This document shows, one piece after another, positions 35,788-50,637 of a stretch of DNA of 64,000 bases. The notes beneath the pieces were generated by a model that saw nothing but the letters and a program-made list of their open reading frames with translations, searched no databases and was not told the origin of the DNA. Both the position numbers and the translations under genes were made by a program. The first letter of the stretch is position 1. The number at the start of each line of letters is the position of its first letter. This stretch comes from Archegozetes longisetosus (taxonomy: Eukaryota; Arthropoda; Arachnida; Sarcoptiformes; Trhypochthoniidae). The DNA lies in contig JAEMBT020000007.1 of assembly GCA_018873245.2 (NCBI GenBank), positions 7,595,129 to 7,659,128 of the forward strand. Reading direction: 5' to 3'.

Positions 35788-36030
35788 TAAACCATATAAT
35801 CATGTTTTGGAATCGGATTAACAAAATGTTGAAGCAAGAGATTAAAAACTTAGAGATTGTCGAAAGATTGTTGCGATAAGAAGCACAACACTATTTAGTG
35901 TCGAATCGATGACTAGTTTTGCGCAGAGATACGTATGTGAATACGTCACCTTTGAAAGCGATAATACTTTGTTTTGATTGGACTAAGCACTCGATAATAA
36001 GGGTCTAACTGAAAATATAGGGGAATAAAA

Positions 36031-39327
<3,297 letters not shown>

Positions 39328-40930
39328 CCAATTATAAGGTATTTGTCATTAGCTTAATTCAAAGCAAAATTTAACTAAACAATTGTCTTATTTTTTAGAA
39401 ATGATCCAGAGTAAAGACAAATTAAATAGAAATCTATTTAATGAACTTTTTGGACAAGAGAAGCAATTTCTTTGAGAAGTTACGATATCTTGAGTTTTGC
39501 TTTTAGTTCGTGTCATTGACAAATGACATATTTTATTATTTGTACAGACATTACATATTTATTGTAAATAAAATGATCGTTCCTTTTGTTGCACTGTTTG
39601 CGTTTAGGTCAAAGAATAGACGGAAAGTTAAAAACACCGGTTTTGATGTATTAAAGCGAATATAGGGTTTAAAAATGAAATAATTCCTGTTGAGATCGTA
39701 ATGCATTCGTAATCTGATTCTGATTCGATGACTGTTAATCAAGTGGTAATTTTCAAATTAGACCCTATTGTGATTATTGATATATTATTTCAAACTGAAT
39801 ATTACATCAATTTTGTATTCTGATAATAGGCATTATTCGCCGAATTATCGCTCACTCTTTGGCCAATTTTTAGCTTTAAGTATGAAAACAAATAAAATAT
39901 TGATTAAAGAATTGTCTTTCGTTGAATTATTTTTATACTTTTATTTTACAGGAAATATTAAGACTTTGAGTTTAACCACCTAAAGATTTAATGGATTTTC
40001 AAATGAAATCTCGGCTTTGCTATGGAATGACATGCAGTTTGAGCTGACATTCAGATTGAATTTAGTCAAGTTAGGTTAGGTTAGGTTAAGTTAGATTTGG
40101 CTTAGATTGTGTTCAAGTTGACAATTTTCATGCGTAAGATATGGCCTTTCGAATGCTCCCAACGTCGTAAGTGATCTCGTGCTCCAACAATTACATGCAA
40201 TCTATAGTAAAGCCAAATGATATTTCTTTCTTTACTATCAACAGAATTAGCAGTCTAATCTTTTCCTATGAAAAATTGTTGATTTAATAATCAAAAACCG
40301 CAGACCATATCAAATGAATCATGAGTAAAGGTAAGTAAATGGCTTTGAAAATCTGATAGCTCTATTTGAGAGGACTTGCTTAAAATGATTTAAGATCAAA
40401 CTGAACCTTAATTGAATAAAACTTAAATTATGAATATGATAATGTGTTTTATTTTTTCTTCAATTGTTTGATATGAAATTATTGTAAATGGGTTTGACAA
40501 CCAGGATGATCTTTACTGAACTGAAAGCATAAATGTTTGGGATGATTGGAGAAGCATAGAAAATTTAAGATGAGATGTGAATGGCTTTATTGAAACCTCT
40601 ACCAAATGTTAAATCAGTTTTCAATGCTAAACTTCTAATGAATATCTCCGCATTAATTGAAATTATGCTTATTTTAAATTCAATGACAAGCGAAAAACCC
40701 GAACTCAAACTTTGACAGATCTCAAGCTAATAAAAAGGTTGAAAACGAAGACATCTCATGATACTCTTGGTTTCATTTGGTTTTTCCTCCACACAGCTGC
40801 CAATCACCCTCGAATGAGTTGTCACCTAACTTAACCTACTGTTTATTCATATCTAACAGTACAGTACACTTGAAACTCTATAATCCTTGATAGCAACAAT
40901 AAAATGGTCGTCGCTACGCCAACCTTCCTA
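39328..40930. other. No gene recognised
   Basis: PRPF4B 3' flank (AATAAA near 39565) followed by AT-rich spacer. A TTAGG-like triplet is at 40070. Short open frames at 39742-39551 and 39777-39983 have no recognisable family. Confidence 0.5.
40070..40090 (+). repeat. Short TTAGG-like tandem repeat
   Basis: Three tandem GTTAG units and a variant. TTAGG is the ancestral arthropod telomere repeat, but three units can arise by chance. Confidence 0.5.
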
Positions 40931-41095
40931 TGATGTGCATCAATTTGTTGCCAAACTTGATTTCTAATTTGCTTCGATTACTATATTGAATATTGTATAA
41001 GTCTGTTGATATGTGAAGATATTATGATCCAATGGAAAGCATCCCACAACACCACATCACTTCTGATTGCTATCAAAGATTTTTAGCTTTTCGAA
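40931..41095 (+). repeat. Dispersed repeat D1, copy 1
   Basis: Shares an ordered series of blocks with 53606-53770, including GCATCA..TTTTGCCAAA-like, TTCGATTACTA, TTGATATGTGAA/TTAATATGTTCAA, CATCACTTCTG.TTGCT and a closing AGCTTTT. Diverged and non-coding. Confidence 0.45.
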
Positions 41096-41323
41096 TGTAC
41101 TATCACCTCCAAAAGTCTTTGTTAAACTCTGCGTCAAAAATTAAGGGAAAGAGATATTAAAATAAAAACTTTAATTTTTAACTTTAAATAGTTTTATAGT
41201 AATGATAGTTATGCATTCAGAAAATAGTATTTAGTGATAGAGTTTTATAGCATTCCATCAAGATTTTGACTATAATTTTTCGCCAAATTTGAATTTTTAC
41301 AGACTTGTGGAGGTGATAGTACA
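41096..41323. mobile_element. MITE, 228 bp
   Basis: Inverted ends TGTACTATCACCTCCA are identical over 16 bases, and similarity continues as A/C-AAGTCT-T/G-T. No coding content. It immediately follows dispersed repeat D1. Confidence 0.7.
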
Positions 41324-42233
41324 GTATATAAGCTCACACATTAACGCAATCTACAACAATGAGTATATGAAGAACAATTTTACGTTCTTTTCTGTAATAA
41401 AACCTAAGAAGTGTTCAATCAATACATAATGAAAAAGATAAATTCTGACCAATTTTGTTTGTTTTTGCCACTGTGTGTGACAGTACAGCAAACAGTACTC
41501 TAGAGATGTAAGCTTAAGTGAACTTTGGGATGCTTAAAAATTAGAATATTTTTGGTAGTAAATTGACTCGACTTTAATTGAGTTATAACTCTAATTCTGT
41601 CCTTCTAATACGTCATAATATTTTCAAAAAGATAACTTGTTCATGTTTTTCTGAATTTTGGAAAATAATTATCAAGATAACTCAAAAAATGAGATAATAT
41701 TTATAGAAATGTTGAAATTTGACAGTTTTCAAGCAGTATTCTAACTGTATAATTGATGTTTGATTATATGTTACTGCAATACTTGGGCCAGCCTTCAAAT
41801 GTCAAACTTTCCCAAGCGATCAAGTGATCGTTCCTTAACCAATACAGGAATCGCATTAACATCAAAATACAGAAACCAAAGCACAATAGGAAATAGAGAG
41901 TACGTGAAGCTATATGTAAAAAAAAGTTTAATCAGTATGCAGAATAACTTAGAGGCCGAATCTGACGTTGATTTAAAAACTATACACTGCTCTAAACAAC
42001 TTTCCCACTAGATTAAGAACTGCTTCGCTATAAAGGCATCTCCAATCATGCGTTTTGAAAGAAGTTTGGGATCAAAATTGCTCTAAAATACTATTCTCAA
42101 CTCAAGGTTAATCTAAGCTGAAGGCGATCAATGGATGAGATGGATGGGTGTAGCAGATGAGCTAACAGAAGGCACATTCTTTACATGGCCATCATCTCGG
42201 CTTTTGGATCCAGTGGCCTTCAAGAGATTGTCA
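41324..42233. other. No gene recognised
   Basis: AT-rich sequence upstream of the first secreted-protein gene. The 83-codon frame at 41760-42011 has no recognisable family or splice context. Confidence 0.4.
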
Positions 42234-42240
42234 TATAAAA
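42234..42240 (+). promoter_or_regulatory. TATA box of secreted-protein gene at 42323
   Basis: TATAAAA lies 83 bp upstream of the start codon, at the spacing expected for a start site near 42265. Confidence 0.6.
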
Positions 42241-42322
42241 AGAGAGTTCATTCTGCTATCTTCTTATTATTGCTTATTCTGTCGCTATATTTAAAGCCAA
42301 CGAATAAAAACCTATCGCAAAA

Positions 42323-42726
42323 ATGAAAGCAATCGTAAGTTTGTGTTCTTCTAATGCTTTTGAATGATTTATAATTCTGACGATTAGCTCAAACTCTTAA
42401 ACTATCTTCTTTTTAGTTCGCAATCGTTCTTTTGGGACTAATCGCTTGCGCCACCGCAGGTATTCTCAGTCCATACGTTGGATATACCGGGTATGTATTT
42501 AGATGAGAAAATGTTCATAATACAAGATAAAGGCTAACAATGTTTGAAATGATAATACAGCTATTACGCCGCCTCACCGGTTGTTTCCCGAGTTGGTGTG
42601 GTTTCTCCCTATGTTTCTCCATATGTGAGCAGCTATTATGCTGGATCTCCAGTTGTGGCTCCAGTTGCTTACACCAGTGGTGTCTATTCTCCATATGCCG
42701 CCTATTCATACCTCTTGAAGAAATAA
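42323..42726 (+). CDS. Secreted Tyr/Ser/Val/Pro-rich cuticle-type protein, 83 aa
   Basis: Exons 42323-42334, 42417-42490 and 42561-42726, standard splice sites, phases consistent (0 and 2). The first exon encodes only MKAI. With exon 2 it gives the signal peptide MKAIFAIVLLGLIACATA. The mature part begins GILSPYVGYTG and repeats SPYV/SPVV-like units (SPVVSRVGVVSPYVSPYVSS). It ends YSYLLKK, a terminal LKK shared with the gene at 51877-52665. No cysteine occurs in the mature chain. Low-complexity Tyr/Val/Pro composition fits structural cuticle proteins, but there is no Rebers-Riddiford chitin-binding motif, so chitin binding is not supported. AATAAA near 42897 may be the polyadenylation signal. 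Confidence 0.85.
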
Positions 42727-43223
42727 GTTCATCGCATTCTATCAAAGCACTGCCACTAAGCGGTTCTCCTACGGAAATAACTATTCAAGATTGTAGCTCA
42801 AAATTTCCTGGTGATTTTGCTTTTCCTAATGCTGTTTTTCTTATAAATCTTTCTTTTCTTTAAAGACTGTAAAAAAATTTATTTTGACTATTAATTAAAT
42901 AAAAAAGCATTTGAAAAGTGCAATCAATTTTGTTGATTTTTAATCATTGAATACAATGTCAAAACTTGTTTCTAGTTTTCATTGTCAAGGCTCCACTTTA
43001 TCTCGTTTAAAAATTAAGCTTTGCAACTAAGTTATACTTTTCAATTAACTTGAAGGAGATTTTCAAGACTCGTTTTTTATGTAAAACAGTCTTGGGTTCC
43101 GTGCCAAAGCATTCTAAAAGTTGATATTATCATATTATACAAACAATTAGAATGCAATAAATATGATTATCGTTGAACTATTTAACTAAATTTCAGTATT
43201 TAATAGAACAAATGGTTTTTAAA
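42727..43223. other. 3' flank, no further gene
   Basis: Untranslated 3' region with AATAAA near 42897, then AT-rich spacer. Nothing else recognised. Confidence 0.45.
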
Positions 43224-43375
43224 TACAGTCAGCCCTGTCTAACATTCACAGGTAGTCAAGTGGTTTTTAAAAATTAGGGACAATCAAGTCGTGTTCTTCA
43301 ATGGGATTCATATATAGTTTTTTTTAAAGCTATCTAAGTGAATGCCAAAGTTAGGTAGATTTTACAATATCATTT
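43224..43375. mobile_element. MITE, family M1, copy C
   Basis: Inverted arms start TACAGTCAGCCCTGTCTAAC and close with the complement of GTAAAATCTACCTAACTTT. The inner AAGTGGTTTTTAAAA block is matched weakly on the right. The core resembles copies A and D. Confidence 0.6.
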
Positions 43376-44666
43376 TATGACCGTTAATTATTTGCGTAAA
43401 TATCAGTTACAAGCAGAAATTGCATAATCAAGTGTTTTATAAGAACAACAAGTGACTAACTTGCAAAAGTTATCAATGCATAACATTTGTACCGTTTAAT
43501 TGCTTATTACGATTTCAAATAAGTCCATATCCAAAATAACTCAGGTATTTCTAATTGTTTTAATCAGTTTAAATTTGTGCACATTTTCCTCGGCTTAGAA
43601 GTGATTTCTCTTAGTAAACTCATGAAATATGTAAATATTTTTGAAAAAGTGCGTTAAATTACAGAGCATTCGCGTTGTTTCCAAAACGCTTTTCACCAAT
43701 GATTCAGTTTTGCAATTGTTCAACCTCAAGTAGAAGCTTTGTAGGATGTATTCATTTTTCAATTTTGAAGTTTCACTTCTAAATAAGGTTTATTATTCTT
43801 ATTGATTGAAAAACAATCTGACCTCTAATTTCAATTACAGTTATTTCTGGATTTTATGTAAAAAATTCGATTGTCACAAATAAAGCTCAAATTCGAGCTG
43901 AGTTAGAGTTTAATAAGTAAGAGAGAATTAAGCTAAACAGCTCTCAGACTTAGATTTGAATAGCTGTATTCTTAATGAATTTGATAGGCAATAGAGGCTT
44001 TCCATACGTTGAGGTTTTTTTCAACTTATTGTATTCAAGTATAGATTCAAATAACTTTCGATTTTTTTGAAAAATTAACTTTTGTTATTTTTTAAATTGT
44101 AGAAAGACTGTTCGTACTCTTTAATTAATTAAGGCGTATTTCTGCACAATAGAGTCAATTATTTTACAATGAATGCCAAAAATGATTTTGATTGACACAA
44201 TAAAATCTAAGCTGTTTTCAGACCTCTTTTGGTTGGGTGCCTAACAATTTTCCAACAAACGGAACGCTGCAAATTCAGAATAGTTAAGAATAATGCAAAT
44301 AGAAATGAATTCTGGACACGGAATCAATAACTAATGAGTCAGTTATTCATAAGTTGGAATGAGGTGTGTGTCAGAAACACAGTTTTGGTGGTGCGTAGTG
44401 TTAATAGAGTAGGTGTGATACGTGCGAAATCGAAAGTTAAACAATTTTCACCTATAATTGGTAGAAATTGATGTTAAATCATGCATATTGTTGTGCCCTT
44501 GGATTATGTTTTAGTAACAGTAGCGACTTGTCATTGGGTGTGACTTTTGTCATCATTCCTTGAACTAACATTTTTTCCTTGTCGTAACTGGACATTAGAC
44601 ACATGTCTGCTATTGGTTTGTATTCATTATAGAAATTAGGTTATCGTTGCGGGACAACAATAGCTT
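43376..44666. other. No gene recognised
   Basis: AT-rich intergenic sequence between two secreted-protein genes. No exon with signal peptide and splice sites found. Confidence 0.45.
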
Positions 44667-44674
44667 TATATAAA
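44667..44674 (+). promoter_or_regulatory. TATA box of gene at 44752
   Basis: TATATAAA, 85 bp upstream of the start codon. Confidence 0.65.
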
Positions 44675-44751
44675 TAACGAGAAAACAATGCCTGTTCTCA
44701 AATCTTACATTTCACTCAAACTTGTGATAACGTTTTCAATATTTGGCTAAA

Positions 44752-45309
44752 ATGAAGGCATTCGCTCTATTGGTAAGAATTGAAAGCTGTCTAACTTTCG
44801 CATGAAGTTAAGAGGTTTCTTAAAAGTCATTAACAATTAAGCTATGTTTTTCTATGAGATTTTTATATTGTTTTGTTAAACCACTTAAGTGCATGTCAAA
44901 GTTAAACAGGCTCTACTGAATCAAGTTGCAAGTTTGATGACTTTCGCCAACTGCAATTCAAATGTGCAAATCTTGTATAAATCAGTGAAAAATCACAAAT
45001 TCTAATAAATAATTCAATCTGTCGCTCTGCAGATTTTAGTGACATTTGCTGTAGCATGTCTTGTTGAATACGCACAAGCTGGTTATCACGGACACCACGG
45101 AGGAGGTTATGCTTCTCATTGGCAGTACGATAACGGACTTCATGCACCTTACAAAGGCCATGGTGGATATGGTCATGGTGGTTACGGTCACGGTAACTAA
45201 AATTTAAATCTTGGATTTAATAAGATCACTTGATATGACAATTTCAACGTTTGAAATTTCAGGTCTTTTCGGTGCACATGGATTAGGATATGGTTTGTAC
45301 GGACGATAA
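44752..45309 (+). CDS. Secreted Gly/His/Tyr-rich protein, 75 aa
   Basis: Exons 44752-44772, 45033-45192 and 45263-45309; introns phase 0 and phase 1. The first exon encodes MKAFALL; the signal peptide runs on through ILVTFAVACLVEYAQA. The mature chain starts GYHGHHGGGYASHWQYDNG, then GHGGYGHGGYGHG, and ends GLGYGLYGR. GYGHG repeats resemble glycine-rich cuticle proteins and also some antimicrobial glycine/histidine-rich peptides of arthropods; composition alone cannot decide. Intron 1 contains a MITE (44786-44919). AATAAA near 45412 marks the likely 3' end. Confidence 0.85.
44786..44919. mobile_element. MITE, family M1, copy D, in intron
   Basis: Arms GCTGTCTAACTTT...GTTAAGAGGTTT and the complement of AACCACTTAAGTGCATGTCA pair around a core (TTAACAATTAAGCTATG) shared with copy A. 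It makes up about half of a 260-bp intron. Confidence 0.65.
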
Positions 45310-45668
45310 ATTCGACTTGACATTAGGCAACGGCTTTCGGACAAATGACTGTAAAATATTGTATAATAATTAACATAACATGTCTTGTAAAATGCAGCGG
45401 ACTTTTCGTGAATAAACTTATTTTTTATTGAAAAAAATAACTTTACATTTGATTCAGAATAAATTATATGAATTTGGGTACAAAAGTGAACACTTTTTAA
45501 ATCTTTTGATATTCTCATGAGAAATAGTACTTAAGCTAATTATGTGTAAGAACCGTCTCAAAACTTGAGAATTGTTTATAGAAAGACTTAAAATTACACA
45601 TTTAATTACAATTCAATTAAATACAAGCTTAAGTATTGGGATCATTATTAGTTGAAGCATGGCTAAAA

Positions 45669-46569
45669 TTATTTCGAAGAAGCAGATGCAGCTCCACTAC
45701 CAGAAGATCCAGAACTGGCGTAAAATGGATAAGTTCCATACCCGTAACCCCCATAAGGTATTCTTCCATAACTTCCATACCCATACCCACCATAACCTAT
45801 GTAAAAACATTTAAATGATTTCAGTTCATCTAAAATCAATACGAACGTCCGAAAAAGTCATTTATGACTTCATAACTTTTGGAGTTTTTATATTTTACTG
45901 AAATCATTCATCGAGTAATTATTTATTAATCAAAATATTAAAATAACTACCGCCATAACCAAGTCCTCCATATCCGTATCCATAGCCCAATGTTCCCAAA
46001 CCATAGCCATAGTAAGGACTTTAATAAATTTAATACAATTAGATATTAGTATTGAAGACTTGTTTATGAAAAAAGCAGATTATAGAAAATTCAAATATGA
46101 AAGTTTAGAGATTTTTTCAAATAGAATTCGACTTGGACTGACTTTGTGAGTTCAATTAAAATTTTAAATTATTTTCAATGTGATTATAGATTGAAATGAA
46201 TAGAATTCAAAATCAAAATTAGTTCAAACTCGATGAAATGGTTCTCGAGAAAAATTTAACGTTTGATTATCTAAATTAGAGTCAATAGGCTTCAATTATT
46301 TTACTGAATAAATACCTTGAAAATGGATTTACTCCGAGTCCATAATAAGGAGAAAAGCCTAAAGTTTGAGCTGAACTCGTTCCCAACAAAGTAATTGTAA
46401 GCAACTGTTGAGAAAATCGGAAGTTTTATTTGTTCTCACAGATAATCGAACAGAGTTTTTTTTATTTAAAAAAGTTAATTCAAAAATTGTTTAAAACTTT
46501 GGAAAAAAAATCGAGTGATTGATATCCTTAACAACGAAAGAGGAAACTCACCAAAAGTAAAGTCTTCAT
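45669..46569 (-). CDS. Secreted Gly/Tyr-rich cuticle-type protein, 100 aa
   Basis: Exons (minus) 46569-46552, 46404-46316, 46018-45951 and 45796-45669; intron phases 0, 2, 1. MKTLLL from exon 1 joins LLTITLLGTSSAQ to make the signal peptide. The mature protein begins TLGFSPYYGLGVNPFS, continues with GYGYGYGGLGYGGYGGYGY and GRIPYGGYGYGTYPFY. It finishes with a Ser/Ala/Gly tail (SSGSGAASASSK). The same layout of aromatic-glycine repeats plus Ser/Ala tail occurs in the gene at 50120-50637, suggesting paralogues. The role is probably structural in cuticle; no enzymatic motif or Rebers-Riddiford motif is present. Confidence 0.85.
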
Positions 46570-46730
46570 ATTTGGAAGTCGAGTAAATAATTAAATAACT
46601 TTTAAAAGAATGAAAATCACTAGAACTAGTAATCAGTGATAATTATAATGTAAGAAAAATATAGTTTACATCAAATGCTGTCAAATGCTCAGATTTAGCG
46701 AAACAACACATAAAATAAATTTAAGCCCAT

Positions 46731-46740
46731 TTATATATAA
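46731..46740 (-). promoter_or_regulatory. Possible TATA box of gene 45669-46569
   Basis: Palindromic TTATATATAA about 165 bp upstream of the minus-strand start codon, further than for the neighbouring genes, so less certain. Confidence 0.4.
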
Positions 46741-46898
46741 GTTGGTTACTATTATATTAATGCTTTGTCATTCTGTCTTTAAATTTATGTAACGAGAGTT
46801 TATTTATCAGAATTAGCTTTTATTTTGCAAATTTATAGCATATTTGATTAATGACTTCAAGTGAACTATAAATGTTGAAATAGTTTCTCCAATTCGTT

Positions 46899-46968
46899 GA
46901 GTGAGTGCTATAAAGCCCTGTCTCTAATTGAGATAACATTATAGGTAAAGCTCTGTAGAACTCACCCG
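46899..46968. repeat. 70-bp hairpin, family H1, copy 2
   Basis: Arms GAGTGAGTGCTATAAAGCCC and the complement of CTCTGTAGAACTCACCC enclose a CTCTAATT-containing loop, as in the hairpin at 27483-27553. Confidence 0.6.
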
Positions 46969-47861
46969 ATCAAACGATGATACGATTATTTCAAATAATA
47001 AAGTTCGCGTTACTTTTATGCTAAGATTAAACCGAATATAATCTAATAACTACTTATTCGTGTATATATATTGAGTCATTATAACTAGATTTAGAACAAA
47101 AGCTAAAAACTTTTTTGGAATCGCTAATTATTAGGAAAAATTTTGCTCTGATTTTTCAAAATTATGAGCTATTCTTATAAGTTAGAATGTTTATTTTTCA
47201 CTCATTTCTGGCTACTTATGTAATTCTGTCAATTGCATGTATGGGATGCAAAAAAGTTTGATTTCTTATTCAAATTTTACTTCCCCAATAACAGGAATCA
47301 ATGAACTTAAAAAATTTGATAGAATTTAATAGTCATAGGATACAGGAATTTGATATACTCCATACTGTATTTCGTTTTTAGATGTTTGCAATATTTAAGC
47401 AATTTTTCTCTATTATGTATTCAACTATTGAAATTTCATCAAAAAGTCTGAATGATGAAGATTAACTAGATTGTTACGTCTCGAGTCATTTCGTATTTAA
47501 ACGGTTGTCATGCAATCAAGTATTTTTATTCAAATTGTTTTCAAATTTTTACCGAAAGATTAGTACAGTGAGAAGTTTAATGCAAACAGTTTCTAATCTG
47601 GGAACAAAGTGATTGTCAGTACCACAGTCGATGACTATGCGAAACATCTCAGTAAAGTTATACATTGAACAAGATAATACTGTCTAATTCAACCTCTTTA
47701 TTGGATTTGTTCTTAAGGTGAATGCTCCCAAAAACTTATAATTATTCAGAATTTATTTGTAAACTTATGACAATACAAACTATGCATTTTTACATTAAAT
47801 AGGATAATAAATAATAATTTAAGTAATAAAACCAAAGACTTTAGCACTTCGTAAGTTTGGT
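46969..47861. other. No gene recognised
   Basis: AT-rich spacer between two minus-strand secreted-protein genes. Nothing assignable. Confidence 0.45.
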
Positions 47862-48301
47862 TTACTTTCGGCGATAATGACCAAGGTGGTTATAATATCC
47901 ATAATGTGGCAGATCGTGAATGATTGAAGTCCCATAAGCCCATTCGCGCCCAATCGGATATCCTCTTAAAAGTAATCCTTCCTTAAACGCCAATTCGCCG
48001 CTTAAATCATAATATGGTCCATAAATGCCAGCATCGGCTCTGATGCTTAATACCATTATTGCACAAAACACCAAATAAACGGATTGTCGCTAAAAAATAA
48101 GATATAATTTCACTTTCTTTTTCGATCATTGAAATAAAATAAATTTAGTTTCACATCAGAAACAGTAAAATGAAGAACATATAAAACATTAAATTATGAT
48201 TAAAATTAAAATAAAACTTAATTTTTAACTACAAGCTTGTTCACACATTTAAGTCTGAATTAAGAAGTTATAAAACTTTCTCATACCTTCAAAAGATTCA
48301 T
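47862..48301 (-). CDS. Secreted small protein with Tyr/His-rich C-terminus, 80 aa
   Basis: Exons (minus) 48301-48287 and 48089-47862, phase-0 intron with standard ends. Exon 1 encodes MNLLK, joined to RQSVYLVFCAIMVLSIRADA to form the signal peptide. The mature chain starts GIYGPYYDLSGELAFKEG, contains LLLRGYPIGREWAYGTS and ends HDLPHYGYYNHLGHYRRK. It is less repetitive than its neighbours and more likely to have a defined fold, but I do not recognise a family. The architecture is the same as the rest of the cluster. Confidence 0.82.
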
Positions 48302-50119
48302 TGCAAGGGGTTGATTATTAGACAAACACTTCTGCGAATATCTAACTCTGAAGTGAAACGCGGAAAAGTGTTCAGCATATTTAAAGGTTCGCCGAAATTA
48401 AGTTTGAATGCGTAACACAATTTTAATATTCAAATAGCGATATGACATGCATTTGTTTATTATAATACAGATAATTTTGGGTTTAGTTATGAGACAACTA
48501 CAATATGTTTCGCTGATTCGTGTCAAATGTATTTTGTGTCACACAAGGGGCAGTTCTGACACTCGGCCAAAGGTTTAATCTATGATTAGAGCAAAATCAA
48601 CATAATATTAAGTTAATTTGATATAAAGTATTATAAAAAAAACTTGAATTTCGACTTCTGAAAGCTTGCGCTCAACAGTAGTCATAAATGAAAAGAAAGT
48701 GAAACTTACACATTATTATCACTGTATGTCCTGTATATTTATTAAATTATACATTTATTATTATTGGTTTTCCTGACAATAAATCGGGTTTATCCGAGTT
48801 TTGATTATTTTCCTCCTCAAGCCTATTATAAAGAAAATAATAGACAGTGAAAGCAATGTTTTTCATGAGATTATCTGTAAGTAAAGTAAAGAAGAACGCA
48901 AATTCGGCGGTATCTGTTCCGAGACATTTATATTGAATTGAAGACTTGATTTATGTTGAGCTGAAATGATTGAAATATATAAATAAACGTGAAACAAAAG
49001 ATAGGTAGGAAATTGGACTTAGATTTGCATAATTAATTTAAATTAATTGGCTTATCTTTTACAAGCTCTATAGTTATTAAACAATCGAGTATTGAGCTCG
49101 AATAACTCAATTTAGTCAATTATCATATTTTTAATTGTAGTAAAACAATATCATAACTTATTCTAATCATAAGCTTCAAGATTAATCTTAACAATTAGAA
49201 ATAGGTGTTATCTTAATTACTACTTTTAAATTATATTAAATTACATTTGAGTTGATTCGATTTTATTGTGAAAACTATTTCAGTAAATATAATATGTAAA
49301 CAAGTTATCTGACACTTTATAAGTTTGCATCAATCGACTCTGATTGACGGTTCAAATGTTCAAAACAATTTAATCAAAATCATTTTCGACTCATTAAGTT
49401 TTTCAAACAATCAATCGTTTGAAAGCATTCGTCTTTAGTTGAAATATTTATTCTGTTCAGTTCCAATTATTAAGTTTTTGAAATTATTTAAAAGCTCGCG
49501 TCTGTGTAGTGTTTTTAAAGAGTGTTGAGTTTTTAGGGGGTATATTAGTGTGTGTTAGCTTATACATAAACTCGACTACTGGTTAAGACTTCATAGAGAC
49601 TGAATTATGGTTACATAACTTTTTGATTAATATTTTCAGTTTATATATCTATCAAAATTGCATTAAATAATAGAATGATGTCATTTCATTCATATGTCAG
49701 ATAGTTATGAAATTGAACTATCGTATCTTTTCTATTGAATTTTGAAACTTTATTTAATAATTTTCATTCATATGTTTGTATAAGTTCAAATAATCTCATG
49801 CACAATGTTTTGAAATAGATCATTATATGTAACGAATAGAAAAATAGCGCTTAACTTAATTGATAAATGGGTCAGTGTTTATACAGACTGTAATAATGAG
49901 AAAAATTGTTGCTTTTATACAACTTCTGCGTTTTCACCTTCGCCTAACCCTAATTACTCTATAAGTATCCTTATGGAGTGATTAAATCACTTTAAAACAT
50001 ACCATTCATTCATTTATTTATTAAGACATAATATTGCAATAAAAGTGTTTATGACAATTGGCAAAAAGTGATATGCCATTAGTCTTATTGATTATATTGA
50101 AATTGACTTATGATTTTTT
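48302..50119. other. No gene recognised
   Basis: AT-rich intergenic region. It should contain the promoter of the 47862-48301 gene (a weak TTTAAATATG on the minus strand near 48380). No other supportable feature. Confidence 0.45.
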
Positions 50120-50637
50120 TCACGACTTAGAACTAGAACTAGCACTAGCACTAGCACTAGAACTATAACCATAACCACCATAATTTCCATAATAAGGCCT
50201 ATTGTGATACTGACTCGGATAGTTGTATAAGCCATAATTGAATGGGCTGTTCAAATATGTCTGTGATCGAAACGGACTGTAACCAAAACTTCCATAAGTG
50301 TAGGGATACCCAGCAGTTGGATACGAGTAGCCGTAGCCTGAATTTATTTTGAGAAGATAGATTGATATTTTAGTAACTGATTGATAAGAATATAACTAAT
50401 TATTTGAATACCGTATCCATGTGGTCGACTATAAATAGATCCTCCATATCCAAAGCTGCCATAACCACTATACCCATAATCAGGTCTACCATAGCCATAA
50501 CCATAGCCATAGTTATAACCACCAACAGGATACCCGCCGTAACCATAATTATTATCATATTGTCCTGTTTTACTCCAAAAGCTTGAAGTAACCATTGATA
50601 TCAATGTGATAAATATGGTCGAAATGATTGCCTTCAT
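50120..50637 (-). CDS. Secreted Gly/Tyr-rich cuticle-type protein with Ser/Ala tail, 147 aa
   Basis: Exons (minus) 50637-50412 and 50337-50120, phase-1 intron splitting a Gly codon. The signal peptide MKAIISTIFITLISMVTSS is encoded without interruption, unlike most neighbours. The mature chain has GYGGYPVGGYNYGYGYGYGR, DYGYSGYGSFGYGGSIYS, then after the intron YGYSYPTAGYPYTYGSFGY and RPYYGNYGGYGYSSSASA with a tail of Ser/Ala repeats ending SSSSKS. It is a larger paralogue-like version of the 45669-46569 protein. The Ser/Ala tail derives from a short repeat of GCTAGT codons at 50130-50165. Confidence 0.85.

Noticed and set aside
40070..40090. Interstitial telomere site
   Set aside because: Only about three TTAGG-like units; too short to argue for a telomere fusion or TERT-mediated repair.
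50404..50586. Ile/Thr-rich plus-strand frame opposite the 50120-50637 gene
   Set aside because: Antisense of Gly/Tyr codons; no start context.
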